A program made the translations under genes and the position numbers. From positions 11,182,121 through 11,246,120 of the forward strand of contig CM076654.1 in assembly GCA_038496675.1 (NCBI GenBank): DNA of 64,000 nucleotides, read 5' to 3'. The DNA is from Rachycentron canadum. Its lineage: Eukaryota > Chordata > Actinopteri > Carangiformes > Rachycentridae. Below are positions 23,901 to 36,430 of the stretch, one piece after another; position 1 is the first letter of the stretch; each line of letters opens with the position of its first letter. The notes under the pieces are model-generated. The model searched no databases and had not been told where the DNA came from. It was given only the letters and a program-made list of their open reading frames with translations.

Positions 23901-26900
23901 AACTAAATTGAGAAATAGATACAAGAGTTGCACTGCAACCAAACCCATGCCATCAGTTTCTGTTTCTCTCCCCCTCTTTATTTCTCTCTCCACTGACAGA
24001 ATGCTTGATAACTTTTATGTTTCTCTAACAAGAATGAATGAGCTCAGAGGGAGGGAAAAGTGTGTGCACGTGGATGTGTGTTTGTGCATTTCTGTTGTGT
24101 GAATGTCTGTGCCACTGCAGACTTGTTCCCAGATCTTTCTTTTTTTTTTCTTTTTTTTTCTTTGAGGGTGTGTTTGTGTGTTTCTCTGTTGGCATACAGT
24201 GTGTGCATGGTGTGTGACTCTGCGTGTGTGCGCCATATGACAGATGGCAGGCCCCCTGTGAAGACCTAGAGAGAAGAGAGGAGCAAGGGACTGATGTGTT
24301 TCAAGTTGAAAAGCAACAGCAGAATCTGTTCAAAGTACTCAGTAGAGCCTCTCTGCTGTCACTCTGTTGATCCATAATTGAATGAGCAAGTGTTTATAGC
24401 CAATCACGCAGCATGAAAACATTAACAGACAGACATGCTTTGTGTTTTTTGGGTCCTCGATTGTAGTTGTGTTTGATAAATATCCATTTTCATTAAAGTA
24501 GCTGTCAGCTTTAGCTTTAATGATTGCAATGTAAATCTGCGGTGATCACTGTGATAGCTGTTGGCTTGTTGAAAGGCTCGCACACATTGAGTCTGTCAAG
24601 GCCTTAAGCCTCGTCTGCTTTCTTCCCACTCGTTCTGCTCTGTTGCTGTCTGTCTGTCGGAGGAGCACCGAATCAAGAATTGTTCAATGGCACACGTCAT
24701 TCGCTCTCACAATGAAAACTGACCCTGAATGTCAGAGCCAAATGACTGGTATACAGCCTATGTGGGTGGTTGTCTGGGTATACAGCATGCAAAGCGATGA
24801 GTGGATTATACATTAGTGCTGAGAAATGCATGAGTGTATGTGCATGTTGGTGGCTGGTTGGTGCTTCGGTGTGTTGTGTGCCTTGACTGCCTGTACACAT
24901 TATTTGCACTTTGTTATTGTCTTTGTGTAGGAGAGAGAGAGAGAGAAAGAGACAGCAAATCGGCAAAATAAGGATGAAAAGTGCACATTAAATTGATTCT
25001 AAACAAGACAACAAGGTCAAAACTAGTATATAGCTGAACCGCCTATGATCAAAATCTGGTCTTATATCTGCAACAGCGTCTGACAAAATCACCAAACATA
25101 AATTAAATACAAAGACTGCTTTGATTTTGGCTATATTTACACGTAAAATGATATATCAGACAGAGAACACACATGACACAGACAGACACAACAGAATATC
25201 TTTCTTAATTTGTCTCTCACACAGCAGACATCCTCCATCTGTTTAGCCCTCATTTACCTCTACCCCCGAAGGTAACAGACTTTTATTAGAGGCAGGTTAT
25301 TTATTTCTAACTCCGTCAGTTTGATATGTGGAATTGGCCAGGGCACTATTTTACACAGTTTTTAAGTATCAAGCCTTGTTTTCAATTGCTCCTGTTTTCA
25401 GCTCACTACTTCCTGTAACCACTTCAAATTTTAAGCCTTTTAGCGTTTCAGTGGACTGTACTGCAGTAAGAGTATCATTTGTGGTTGCTAATATTCCTGC
25501 CGTTTACATGCTATTCAGATCTGCTAGTGCCTTCAGTTTACTTCTCTTTCTTGCTCTCTCTGTTCAGTATGACATGTTTAGATATTCATTAGTAATAACG
25601 ATACATGTAACGGAAATAAATTATTTGCTGTTATGTCAGCAGGGCGCAGTGTATTGGAAGCACTCATTGAGGAGCCAGAGCAGCTCTGTAGACTGCTTGA
25701 TACCCTGCCTTGTTTGGAAAAAAAAAAAAAGTCTCTATATGATCAGTCAGTCAGTCTTTTGTTGCCAAAAATCAGTTACTTAGAAACTCTGAAAACTTTC
25801 AATACTTTGATATAAAGACACTGTCTCTTGCTGATTTAGTAAAAGCATCCATTAAAACCTAATAATTTTTTCTTTGAAAAGACAGAACCAGGTATCATTA
25901 AGCAACCACAATACGCCAAAAGCATTTTGCTATAAAGGTAAAAGAAAAGATGTTGATAACACGTACACCTTACACACTAGATGCTAACAGCAGAGGTGAT
26001 TTGGTACATACAGCAAATTTCTCAGTAATAGAAATTGGATAGTGAATAAAGTTGCAATTAATAGTTTCTATTGTGCTGCAAATACTCCCCCACTCAATAA
26101 TGCCACTGTTTTCACAGGTCTGGGTTTACGGCTGTCTGATATTTGTTCCTTACATAAAAGTAACTCAGAACAACAATGGGAGATGCAAACTGCTTCAACA
26201 CAATGACAACAAACAATAACAGATCTTTGTGCTGTGCTGCTGAGTGGCACAAACAGCCGGATGGAAATGGGACAACAGACGAACCACCACTGAGAGTCAG
26301 ACAGCTAGAAACACACATGGGCACTCATACACTGACACAAAAACACACACACATATGCCAATTAGTGACAAACATTGTAATTGCATCTCATAAGGATAGC
26401 AGGGACTCATTAAAAATGAAATTTAAAAAAAAAAGCCTACATCCACCATACTGTGTATTGACAGAGAATAACAAATGTCTTTTTTTGGCGCTTCATTTCT
26501 TAAAAATTAATTTGAATTTGATGTGTTTACCAAAACACTGATTGCTTTAATGAGCGGCACATTGTTGAGTAGTTGTTTGTGTGACCCCCTGATGGAAACT
26601 AATTGACTTTTGAGGCTAAAATTCTGATTGGAAATGCTGTCTTACTGGAACATCCCTGTGGCAGAACTTCGCTGGGAATTAAGTTTTTGGTGTGATGTTA
26701 TCGATGTCTATGTACTGTAAAAGTTATTGTTGAGAGAAAACTGCTGCCAGTAAAAGAAAAAAGGGGAAAATTGAATGACAGGAAATATAAGAGAGAAATT
26801 AATTATTCTATCTTATTTTATTATGATTGTGCTACTGCCACAAAGCAATGAACAAAACAAATAATACATGTACATAACCATTGCCTAATGCTGTGCAAAT

Positions 26901-27371
26901 AGTTTGATACAATTGATTACTTTATAATCCAACAGGGCATATTTAGTTGTTATATCCCTGTTTTTAATTAAATCAAATTCAGAATAAAGTTTAATGACTC
27001 AAATGGACATCAAGAACAAACCTGGTTTACAAAAAAAATGGCAGTGATGGAAAATGTCTATAAGTGGCATATATTAGCAAAGTTTTCTTATTGTTGAATA
27101 TTTGTTACCGTTTCATTCTTGTGTTTTATTTTTATATTTCTGTGCAACTTCATTTGTTTGTACCAATGCGTAAATTAGCTTTGTGTCATCCATACAATGT
27201 GGTTATAACTTTTGAAGTAAATTTTGATAAAGTTAAGAATCAGATTCTTATCTCAGATTAAAGATATTACAATGTTGTGTTCATTCTTCTTAAATAATGG
27301 TTGAGATCTATGTTTTTTCTATGATGAGACCAATGTTTGTCTGTTGCTAGTATTGGTGTTCACTGTTGCAA
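20991..27371. other. Intronic stretch without recognised genes
   Basis: This contains a 16-A run at 21092, an A-rich patch at 22194-22218, the hairpin at 22919, G/A-rich tracts at 23200-23470 and a non-repetitive block at about 24360-24620 that could be regulatory. A 151-codon frame at 25328-25783 has no family motif and is not called as a gene. Confidence 0.5.
22919..22955. repeat. Near-perfect hairpin (inverted repeat with 15-bp arms)
   Basis: The left arm TGGACTCAAACCTTCT (22919-22934) and right arm AGAAGGTTGAGTCCA (22941-22955) are complementary over 15 pairs with one bulged A. They are separated by the six-base loop TGGTAC. No transposon end or known RNA was recognised around it. Confidence 0.85.
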
Positions 27372-27560
27372 TATAAACGCAACACTTCCTCAATCACCAT
27401 CTCTTCATTCTAAAACCAGCCCAGTCAGTTGGGGGTCAAAATCCTACATCTGACCAGTGAAATATCTGCAGGAATTTTTGAGTGCCACTGGGAAACTGCT
27501 GAACATAGAGAAACAATCAGTTTGGGGTATGCGGGGCTTGATGATGTTGTTGTATTAATG
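27372..27560. mobile_element. Possible Tc1/mariner-type relic
   Basis: AATATAAACGCAACACTT at about 27372 closely resembles the inverted-repeat end of a common fish Tc1-like family. AAACAATCAGTTTGGGG at about 27510 is reminiscent of an internal segment of the same family, which would imply a large internal deletion. The rest is not alignable by eye, so this is a weak call. Confidence 0.3.
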
Positions 27561-30522
27561 CCATTAAAGCTGTGGATGTGCAAATTCAGATGAATTTACC
27601 TCAATAGCCATGATAGTAAAGGTTATCATTTTGCCTGATTTTTTGTATAGTGACTGGTGGGATCTCATCTATTGGTCACATGGATGGTTGGTGTGTATGG
27701 GTTTTTGTTCTCTTAGTGTTTGTGTATGTGTGTGTTTCTGTTTCAGTCTCTGTTTATTCCTCCATCAGTGTTAACAGCCTCGTAATGTTACTGGATGCGT
27801 TGCATACTGCCAGATCGATGAGCTTGATTACATTCTCTGCTACATCGCACACACACACAGACTGTGAGGAAAATTATGATTATGATGCGTTTTCATCATG
27901 AACTGATTCCACAATCAAACATATTAGCTATGGTTGGAAGTAGAGATGTGAGTGGATATCCAAGAATGTTTTGGCAGGGGCATTTGCCTGGCTGGGTCTT
28001 TCCAACCTGGACGGATCGAGTGTGTGGATGTTAATGTGACATGGCCATCAGTTTTTAGGAAACATTAAGGACGAGAGTGGCTGCATTTGGTGCTGCTTTT
28101 TTTCCTGTAGCTCTGCCAAAGAGTGGTGTTGAGTGTAAAAAAGAGAGATGATTAGAGTGGGATGTCACTTGCGCATGTACTAAGTGTTGTATGCAATTGT
28201 ATCCTCATTGCAAGTTTAAAAAAAAAAAAGAAAAAAAAGTGACTTTAAAAGGTAATTTCACCTGATTCCCCTCTGGGTTAAAATTTTGTTCTTTTGCTAA
28301 ATTTTACCCTCATAATACACACACACATGAACACCACTTTTATCTGTTTGTTGCAAGCACACAGAGACAGAGTTCAGTAAAAGAGAGAGATGACAAGTGT
28401 GTCAGAGAGAGAAAAGGTATAGAGAAACAATGAGGAAATGGAGGTGGGCGACTTAGACAGCAGAACTGCGACACTGTACTGAGCCGCAGAGGTAGACGTG
28501 ATAGGTGATCATCTATGTTGAGAGACAAATGAGAAACACGTAATAAAAGATGTGGGGGTGATGTGGAGCATTATCAGGTAATGACTTTACTTGAAGAATG
28601 TAAGTAAAACTGTATGTGTTTCACACATCACATTTAGTTTTGAAATTAAGGCAATGTGAGTTAATGCTGGAAGAAATTGAAACATAAAAGTGAAAAAACC
28701 TATATCACTCTAAGTTTTCCCCATTCTTCGTGTAGAAATGCACAGAACATACAGCAGTGCAGAGAAGATTTCACAGCTGTCATTCAGAGCACAGTGATGA
28801 GAAGCACAGGGGAACACACAACAGTGTAAGCTTTTAAAATGAACAGTGCAGAGAACAAAATATCAATGAAAACATTTTGTTGTAATGTACAAAGTTAGAA
28901 CCCTTGGAAATATTTGACTGTTACTACATAGGTTATCAATGAGAAGGGATGGAATTACAAATATAAAAGAAAATGAAAAGCAAAAATGGATTACGAACCG
29001 AATAATTCAACCAGCTGTTTTGCAGTGAAAAGGGGGGTTTTGAAAAGTATGGCTGAACTTCTGTTTGTCTATTGTTGCTCCACCTAAAATGAACTGCTAA
29101 TCTGTCTGATGCAAATTTATCCTGCTTTCTCACATGTATGCATGCATGTGATTGTGTTTCGGTATGTGTCTGCAAGTCTGTATGCGGTCTGCCATGTGTG
29201 GAGGGTTCTGGGACATGCAACGGTGGCACCAAGTGTTCTCTTAAGGAGAAATCCTAATTTGTCATGCCAAAATATCTTTTTTAAGCAGACTGTACACATA
29301 TCACTGTAAGTTAAGTCAATGCTATGTTTAAATGGATTTGAAATAGAGAAATAAATTGTGGGCTTTTACAAACAAAAATGCATAGTAGAACATGGAAACA
29401 CAGATCAGAACTACTCTGCAGATGCAAACACATACACATACACATACAAAAAAAACAGCAGACGATAGAGTGTGTACACCAGCAGCTAAATTTACTCCAT
29501 CCATAACAGAGCGATCTCTTGCATGCAATTCCACTATCTGTGGCAACAAATTTCCATCTATCTCTCTGGGCATAAACATAGAAACATAGCTTGATTTTTA
29601 AGCATCAAACATTGGCAGAGGTCCTAATCTACATCATCAGTCTAACTAAAATCCACATGGGCAACAGCATCTGAATTTCAATATATAATCTGAATGTATA
29701 ATATGTGTAAATGTCATGCTTTCGAAATTTTGCATATGAACAGGTGCATTACTGGGGATGACAGTTTTTCCTTTTTACTTCTTCAGGGAATATGACCTTG
29801 TGTTTTTCAAAACCCTGGTTTACATTCAGACTCGTCATTCATGCCAGACGAGTCACAGCAGGTCTCAAATGGATTACATGTTGGAGTGTATGTAAATTCT
29901 GTATACCATATAAACAGTACAGTACATCCTGCAAGGCAATAGTGTTGGCAATAATGTTTTCTACACGTTTTTTTTTTTTTTTTTTGTCTTTTCTTTTCTT
30001 TTAGGCAAATAAATCTTGATAAGACTGCAAAGTTATTAATCCTGAACTGCTGAGATGTTGCTTAAAAATAAAAATTAACCAGAGGCTAATTCCAGTACAT
30101 TTAAGTATTAAGTATTGTTTGTGATTGACCTTACAGGGACATAAGTAAAATTTGAATTTCTCAAAGATTGGTTCAGGATCATTCACTTACGCAAAGGTTT
30201 ATTCAAAATGCATGACAACTATTGACTTTAAACTTTAAATTTTTTAGAAAATGAGGGAAGGCCTTGGGGTTCCACATTAACATAATGCTTTGGTCATGTA
30301 AGGTTATGTATTTTAAGCAGCGTCATAATATTTTATTGCAACTTGAGAAAAACAAAAAAAAAACAACAGCCTAGTACATGTCATGCATATTATTCACAAT
30401 GTTTAGATGGATGGTTTATCCTTGTGTCCTTGCCTCAAGCACTTTTCACTTGAGAAATCAAAACAAATTAGTCTGTCATGTTTGAAATTGTAAATGTGGA
30501 GGCTGTACATGTACATGTGGAG

Positions 30523-30549
30523 TGCGTGCGTGCGTGCGTGCGTGCGTGC
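30523..30549. repeat. (TGCG)n microsatellite
   Basis: About seven perfect TGCG units. It is unusual here because it is CpG-containing in otherwise CpG-poor intron. The self-complementary word GTACATGTAC lies just upstream. Confidence 0.95.
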
Positions 30550-30711
30550 ATGTATGGACAGTAGCTATTTGCATATTTGTGTGTGTATGTTAGTAGATAC
30601 CAAATATCATCTACAGTACAGACCTAGACTCACACTTGGTGTTTACTAGATTTCTCTGATGATTTTTCACTCATTTTGACCTTTGGTCTTTCTCTCTGTT
30701 CTTCTAAACTA

Positions 30712-30758
30712 GACCTGACCTGACCTGACCTTACCCCCACCCCCCACCCCCTTTTCCC
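30712..30758 (-). repeat. (CCTGA)n followed by a C-run tract (G-quadruplex motif on the minus, transcribed-sense strand)
   Basis: About four CCTGA units at 30712-30732 run into runs of C5, C6, C5 and C3 separated by A, A and TTTT at 30734-30758. The minus strand, which has the sense of the grid2 pre-mRNA, therefore holds four G-runs of at least three with short loops. Confidence 0.85.
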
Positions 30759-32089
30759 ACTCCTGCTCACTGGTTTCATGGCTGTTTTTTTCTCTCTGCT
30801 ATGTTGTTGCAAGTGTTATCTGTTTCCCTCTCTTTCCACTCCCCACCACCTGTCTGTCTCCCTGCCTAAAATCTCTCCTCTGTAATCTCTCTCCCACTCA
30901 CTCCCCTCTCCTGCCCTGCTCTGTAGAGAAACCAGACAGATGCTAAGGTTTAATGCCTTAATTTGGATGGCTGTCAGCCCTTCAATCTCTTTGATACTTA
31001 CACCTAATACACCTAGTCCCATCGAAGACACTGTGATCCAATTTGGGCAAGCTGGCATCGGCTCAGAGAGAGGGTTTGTGAGATGACACAATGTTGTTCA
31101 GGAGTGTTGGCATGTTTGTAAAAGTGCACGTTTTTATTTAATTCACTGCATGTATGTGTGTGGTTGCATTGGAAGGAGAGAAGAGACGCAAAGAGAAGAA
31201 AGAGATTTTTTTTTCCCTCCTTTGGCAGCACAAAATATTTCATGCACACACGAGCATGAGCACTTACACACATGTAATTAATGCTGTCAGCTTAACGAGT
31301 TCAGTGTTTGAAATGTTTACCAGAAACAAGCAGAGTCCTGGAGCAGCACAGCACACAGTAATCTTGAAAAGGGGTTGGAACAAAGTGAATCTATTCTATT
31401 GATAATAGGAGGAATACTTTAGTGGGAGGTGGAGCTGGGATGAACTACCAACCATAGTTGAATTGGCTCCACTTTAATGACTAAGTTGAGGACTCCATCA
31501 TGATACAGACAACTTTCTAATCGACCAAGAGGAGAATCTAGCCCAGCATCTAGTTTTTGGTCAAGACGTACACAGTTCCATAATACAAATTTACCAATAA
31601 TTAGTATACAGCACCCCAAATACGGATACGAAGCAGCCTAAATAACCTTTTGAGAGCAGATAATGCCCATTTTAAAGCTGATAATAATATTTCAGGAGAA
31701 ATCCCTGCCACTGTTTCCAGCAGCAATCAGTGTTATCCATGCAGCTACTTGGCATAACAATAAATGTTTCTTATTGTACTTTATATACATTTTTATTCTT
31801 GATGAAGACATATTATGGAAGATGTCTAAAACACATTGATCAGCAGGATTGATCCAAAATAAATAAATAGATGCATAAATCATAATAAATAAAATAAATG
31901 TAAATGTAAAAATATTGAATCTTTTCAGGGTGTCCATGTTCTCGTGGTCTGAGTATCTATGATAAAGAGCAGAAACTTGTTCGCTAGATTAAATCAAAGT
32001 AGCCATAATGGATGAATACAAATGGATGCATGGAGGGATGAATTACAAGCAGCTGTGTATGCCAACGTTGGAATTGGTATCACCCATTA

Positions 32090-32260
32090 ACCTGAATTAG
32101 TACTAATTCTACACTAATCATTTAAAAACTGAATTTTGATGTGCAATTAAAACATGGACAAGAAGTTGTTATTAATGTGGCAAACCAGCATTAAATAAAG
32201 AGGGTAATATTGAATCAGCATGTTCTACTCTGCCAGTAATGACAGTAGCTCAGTGCACCT
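32090..32260. promoter_or_regulatory. Candidate regulatory element with a palindromic homeodomain site
   Basis: GAATTAGTACTAATTC at 32094-32109 is a perfect 16-bp palindrome holding two opposed TAAT cores. Further TAAT/ATTA cores follow at 32115, 32146, 32171, 32190, 32206 and 32239 (the last few approximate). The surrounding sequence is non-repetitive. Regulatory function is an inference from composition only. Confidence 0.3.
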
Positions 32261-33112
32261 GTGTTTGTACTGCAATTTCTGGCAAGGGTGTAGGGGCTTA
32301 GTTTCATTCCAAAGCTGCCCACACAGCATCTGTATTAACAAACCCACAAACAAGTAAAAGCAAACAATAGTTACATTTAAATCTTGCAGGTAATTTTAAA
32401 TGCAATCTTGATAAATGCCAATTAATAAAAATCCATGCCTTCAATTTTCTCCCTTGGCTCAAGAATCCATTGTGAATAAAAGGTTGCCTTGTGCCTTGAT
32501 AATACTGGCAAGAAAACAGCGGTGATAAAAAGCAGAGCCTGTGTTTATTTATTTATGTCCTTTTCCTCTGGTGTCACTAAACGCTAACGGATTTACGGAT
32601 CCAATCCATTGTACTTCACCAAACTTTTCCTTTTGTGTACTTCCCACAGAAGACACTTTCTAAGCTGCCACAACTTGCTATGACCACAAAAGGATATTTT
32701 TATCTTCTGATTTCTTTTTTTAATGTTTCTTTTCCCTGTCTGACTAAAGTTTTAAGCTAGTAACAGCTGATATATATTTTAAGCCCTTGATTTCTTACTG
32801 AATGTGGCAAAATGAAAACAGCAACTAGTTATAGACATCAAGGCAGCAAGCTCATGTTAATAGGGTAGTCCTTGTCCCAAACATCACAAAAAACACTGCC
32901 AGCATAATAGCATGGGAGTACGCTTAGCTGGAATATATGGCACCAAGTAAATCATTGCCCACTGAAACACTGCGATTAAGTTTGGGCAGGTCGACAGCTG
33001 CCTGGGGCAGGTATATGTTTGTGTATGTCACAAAGTGTCTTAATGTGTGCAGAAAAAAAAAGGTGAAATCATACCAAGTCCAAATGTCAGAGACAGACAA
33101 TTCAAATAGCAG

Positions 33113-33149
33113 GGAGAGAGAGAGAGAGAGAGAGAGAAAGAAAGAAAGT
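33113..33149. repeat. (GA)n / GAAAG microsatellite
   Basis: About twelve AG units followed by GAAA units up to about 33149. Confidence 0.95.
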
Positions 33150-33639
33150 GAGAGGAGATTAACACTCAGCTCATAAAATTGCAGCTCTTAGAGGAACCAG
33201 GCAAACAATACAGTTCAGAAAAAAACTTGAATCACACACTTCAAAAGCTAGAAAGGCAAACATTTTCCTTCTGCAACATTACAGTCAGTCAGCCTGTACA
33301 TTACCTGCTAACCTTGTGTGTAGCTAATTCTTCATTCCATCTCTCAATTTCACAACCTTGCAATCTGAATACCAAGCAGTTTATGTTCAAGAAAGACAGA
33401 CAGTCAGAGCCTATGTTTATGTTCTCATTAACCAAGTAACAAACAAGGCCAGTCAGAATATACCACATGGGTTCTGCAAACACCCAAAAGTCCACTAAAC
33501 CCAAGGAGATACACCAAACCTGACATCAAGACCAAAGGAGTGATCATATTAACTAATTAATATTTGTGTAACTGTTAGCTAACTCATTAGCAACTGATAT
33601 GGCTATAAGGCAGGTTAGCTAAATAAACCTCATCAACCT

Positions 33640-33900
33640 TACCATGCCACTGGTGCTTTGCCTGACCCTGTTGTTTTGATATTGCCCTCCTCTCTGCTCT
33701 CTGTCTCACTGGTCTTAAGTTCACCCATGTCACCATGTCTGGTAATGGGACTGGCCTCACTGGCATCCTTAGTACCATCTCCATTGGTGGTCATCAAACT
33801 GGCAGCAGCAGCATCAAGGGACAAGTCAGTAATTTTAAAGAAGTTTTCTGCACCTGCCTGGAATGACTTCTTTTTCTTCTTTCTCAACTTTTCAGCATGA
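33640..33900 (-). pseudogene. Possible remnant of a transposon-encoded or retrocopied N-terminal coding region
   Basis: A minus-strand frame reads through LRKKKKKSFQAGAENFFKI and then an acidic/Ser/Thr-rich low-complexity stretch (SLMTTNGDGTKDASEASP) for about 85 codons. A lysine-rich start followed by FFKITD and an acidic linker is the sort of N-terminus seen in hAT/ZMYM-like transposase relatives in fish. I see no zinc-finger or catalytic motif to confirm this. It could equally be a chance frame, so the confidence is low. Confidence 0.25.
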
Positions 33901-35212
33901 CATGTTTTTTACACATGGGTTTAGGTCCACGGTTGATCGATTTAATCATGTTTTGATGAGCGTCTGATTGATTGACAACAGTAATGGGAAAAGTGCCGGA
34001 CAGACAGGCATGTATCAACTTTAATTGGCTCGGAAGGTAAGAATATGCAAAACTATTTGCTTGACCATAACTAACTGTATTAAAAACAACCAACTGACCC
34101 CCTGCCTGGCTCAGTAACAGCCCAACACACTAATTATTTAATCAAGGCACATACCAATTAAATTTCAACAGCATTTTTTGTCTTTATTTAATGTTTATAG
34201 GCGCTATTGTGGCCCACAGAGACAACTTCCTCTTTAGACACGTCGATGAGAATAATTCTGTGCCTTGTGACATCCACAGACATCCCACAACAACCCTGTG
34301 GAAGCCCTAAAATAGCACCTACAGAGTCATTTCTTCCTAGCTCACATACCTGTAAATCATTAATAGCAGTAATAGGTCAGTCTTCATCATTATCAAATGA
34401 AGAAAAAATAGCAACAACAGCTCACAACAGTCAACACGCATACAATCACATCAATTTCACATAATGGGAAGCACATTCATAGAACATCATGATTATAAAG
34501 TTCACATTTGGAAAATGGCTTGTGCAAGTTTTGTGTGTTTCTGTAATGCAGCGCTTAGAAATCTGATTGCAGATGCTCTCCTGTTAAATCAAAGTCTCCT
34601 TGGGCTTCATAGAAACATATCACCAATAATACCACCAAGTAAATTAAACTGGCAAATCACTTGCAAAAACTGTGCAGTAAATTTCAGTTTGACTTTACTG
34701 TAGGAATATATTTGGCTCACATACCAACCTGAGCAAAATAAATAAATCCAGACACAGTCGAAAAAAGCTGCTGGCAAAGAATACACAAAATGCAACCTAC
34801 TTGAGAAACCGAGCACTTAAGACAGTGGATATGCTCACATATTGGAGGCATGTGGCTGGTGATGTGCACGTGTATACTTTTGCACATGTTTTTTCATCTG
34901 TGTAGTTGTAATGTAAAACTGACTGTAACACAAACAGTTTTTTAATTGACTCTTATGTATCCCCAGATGTCTTGTTCAGACATACAAAGCTTTTTAGCCG
35001 TGTCAAAGAGTAATGGTTTTCACCTGTTTTCTCTCTCTCTCTCTCTCTTTTCTTCTTTAATTGCAGAATGAGTACTTAAGCTTTCAAGGGCTGACATAAA
35101 AATACAGCTTTGTGTGGCAGGGCATTAACTGAAGAAAAAAGTTGCATAATAGACAGTAGGTCTATCTCAGAGGAACCAGCCTTGACCAAAACAAATAGAG
35201 AGAAACTAGGGA

Positions 35213-35870
35213 AAATACAGTGGCTTTAAAAAGTTTTCAGACTTCTTCACACATCCACACAAATTACACAGATGTCATTTTTACTGGATAAAGCTGACCT
35301 GCCCATCAGGCTACAATACCCACTACCCATAATGACTAAGTTAAAAGATGATTTTAGACATTTTTGCAAATTTTTAAATGAAATCTCAAATTTAAATAAA
35401 ATTCAGACACGTAATTCAGTACTTTGTAGAAACCCCTTCGGCAACAATTTCAATTTTGAATGTTCTTGGGAAAGTCTTTACACACATGGACTTCTATGAG
35501 GTTAAAGTTTGGGTTTTGGCTACACCACTCAAGGACAATCAGAGACTTGTCCTGAAGTCACTGATTGTCACTGAGCGTTGTCTTGGGTGTGTGCTTCAGG
35601 TCACTGTCGTGCTGAAAGGTGAACTATAGTCATAGCGTTAGGTTACCTGCAGTCTTGAGCAGGTGTATTCCTGTCAGCAGGTTTCTACAAACATCTCTGT
35701 ATTTGGTTGTAGTTATCTGACCAGTCTCTCTCTCTATGTTGCTGAGAAACACCTCACAGCATAATACTGCCACCACCTTGCTTCACTGTATGTGCTTCAC
35801 CAAACATAGTACTTTAAATGCTTTTTGGTCGTCTGCAAGCAGGCTGTCACATGCCTTTTATGCAATGTAT
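35213..35870 (-). mobile_element. Tc1-like DNA transposon fossil (internally deleted, transposase strand minus)
   Basis: The plus strand starts TACAGTGGCTTTAAAAAGTTTTCAGAC, a diverged Tc1-type terminal repeat. It follows the reverse complement of the fish Tc1 transposase gene: TACTTTGTAGAA (3' end of the ORF), then CACTCAAGGACAATCAGAGA, TGTCTTGGGTGTGTGCTTCAGGTC, GCATAATACTGCCACCACC (the HGGGSIMLWG region) and AAGCAGGCTGTCACATGCC. These segments appear in the canonical order with gaps, and the DNA-binding N-terminal half and the far terminal repeat are missing. Frameshifts and stops are present, so it is dead. It directly precedes a LINE fragment. Confidence 0.85.
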
Positions 35871-35989
35871 ATCACTGTAACATTAGAGCCAGCAATCCAC
35901 ACTCACTAACTAGGTCAATAGTGAGCAGGCTCCACCCTTTGTGCCAATCAGCAGAGGGTTCCCTTACTACGTAACTTTATACACCATCC

Positions 35990-36430
35990 CTGCATCTAGG
36001 TGGGGATGCACCAGTGCTGTCAGTGACTTTGGATCAAGAGCGCTGATCTCTCACATAATGAAGATCTTTGAGGGGGTGCTCGTGCAGTAGTTGAGGCAAC
36101 TGGTGACAGATGCCCTGGACCCTTTACAGTTTAGCAGAGGGACTTTGGTGTTAATTATGATTTCTCTCACCTAGAGTGGTCTAACTGCACTGTAAGAATA
36201 ATATTTTTTAACTTTTCAAGTGCTTTTTGCTTTTCTCCCACTAAGCCACTACTGCTTGCAGAGAAGGTTATAACATGAAGGCAGACTGTGCAATGAAATG
36301 CTGGATTACAGACTCTCCTCCAACAAACCACTGCCTGGCTCTGGATCTGCCAGTCTCCCATACTGAAACACAGGAGCCCCCCCCCCAGACTAACAAAGTC
36401 CCAGCTGTGATTGAACACACTGACACAATA
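35990..36430 (+). mobile_element. LINE reverse-transcriptase fragment (degenerate)
   Basis: Frames on the plus strand give ALISHIMKIFEGVLVQ, a stop, then LRQLVTDALDPLQF at about 36020-36140. This matches the ALTSxxMKxxExLVL..LRP..LDPLQFAY motif at the start of the RT domain of fish L2/Rex1-type LINEs. Further on, VRIIFFNFSSAF (about 36190-36230) corresponds to RIxFxDFSSAFNTI, in which the catalytic Asp of the first RT motif is replaced by Asn. KPLLLAEKV and a degenerate segment ending at a C-run near 36377 follow. Stops and frameshifts show it is inactive. Confidence 0.85.

Larger units (their letters stand above)
27561..32089. other. Intronic stretch without recognised genes
   Basis: Unique-looking AT-rich sequence with the TGCG repeat, the CCTGA repeat and the C-run tract listed separately, a T-run at 29970 and an A-rich patch at 28219-28240. 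No exon or RNA gene was recognised. Confidence 0.55.
32261..35212. other. Intronic stretch without recognised genes
   Basis: Mostly unique AT-rich intron. It contains the GA tract at 33113 and a possible transposon-derived minus-strand frame at 33640-33900, listed separately, plus a short (CT)n at 35031-35049. Confidence 0.5.

Noticed and set aside
25328..25783. 151-codon plus-strand open frame
   Set aside because: Hydrophobic, Ser/Leu/Val/Phe-rich frame in T-rich intron with no motif, no splice context and no known family; most likely chance.
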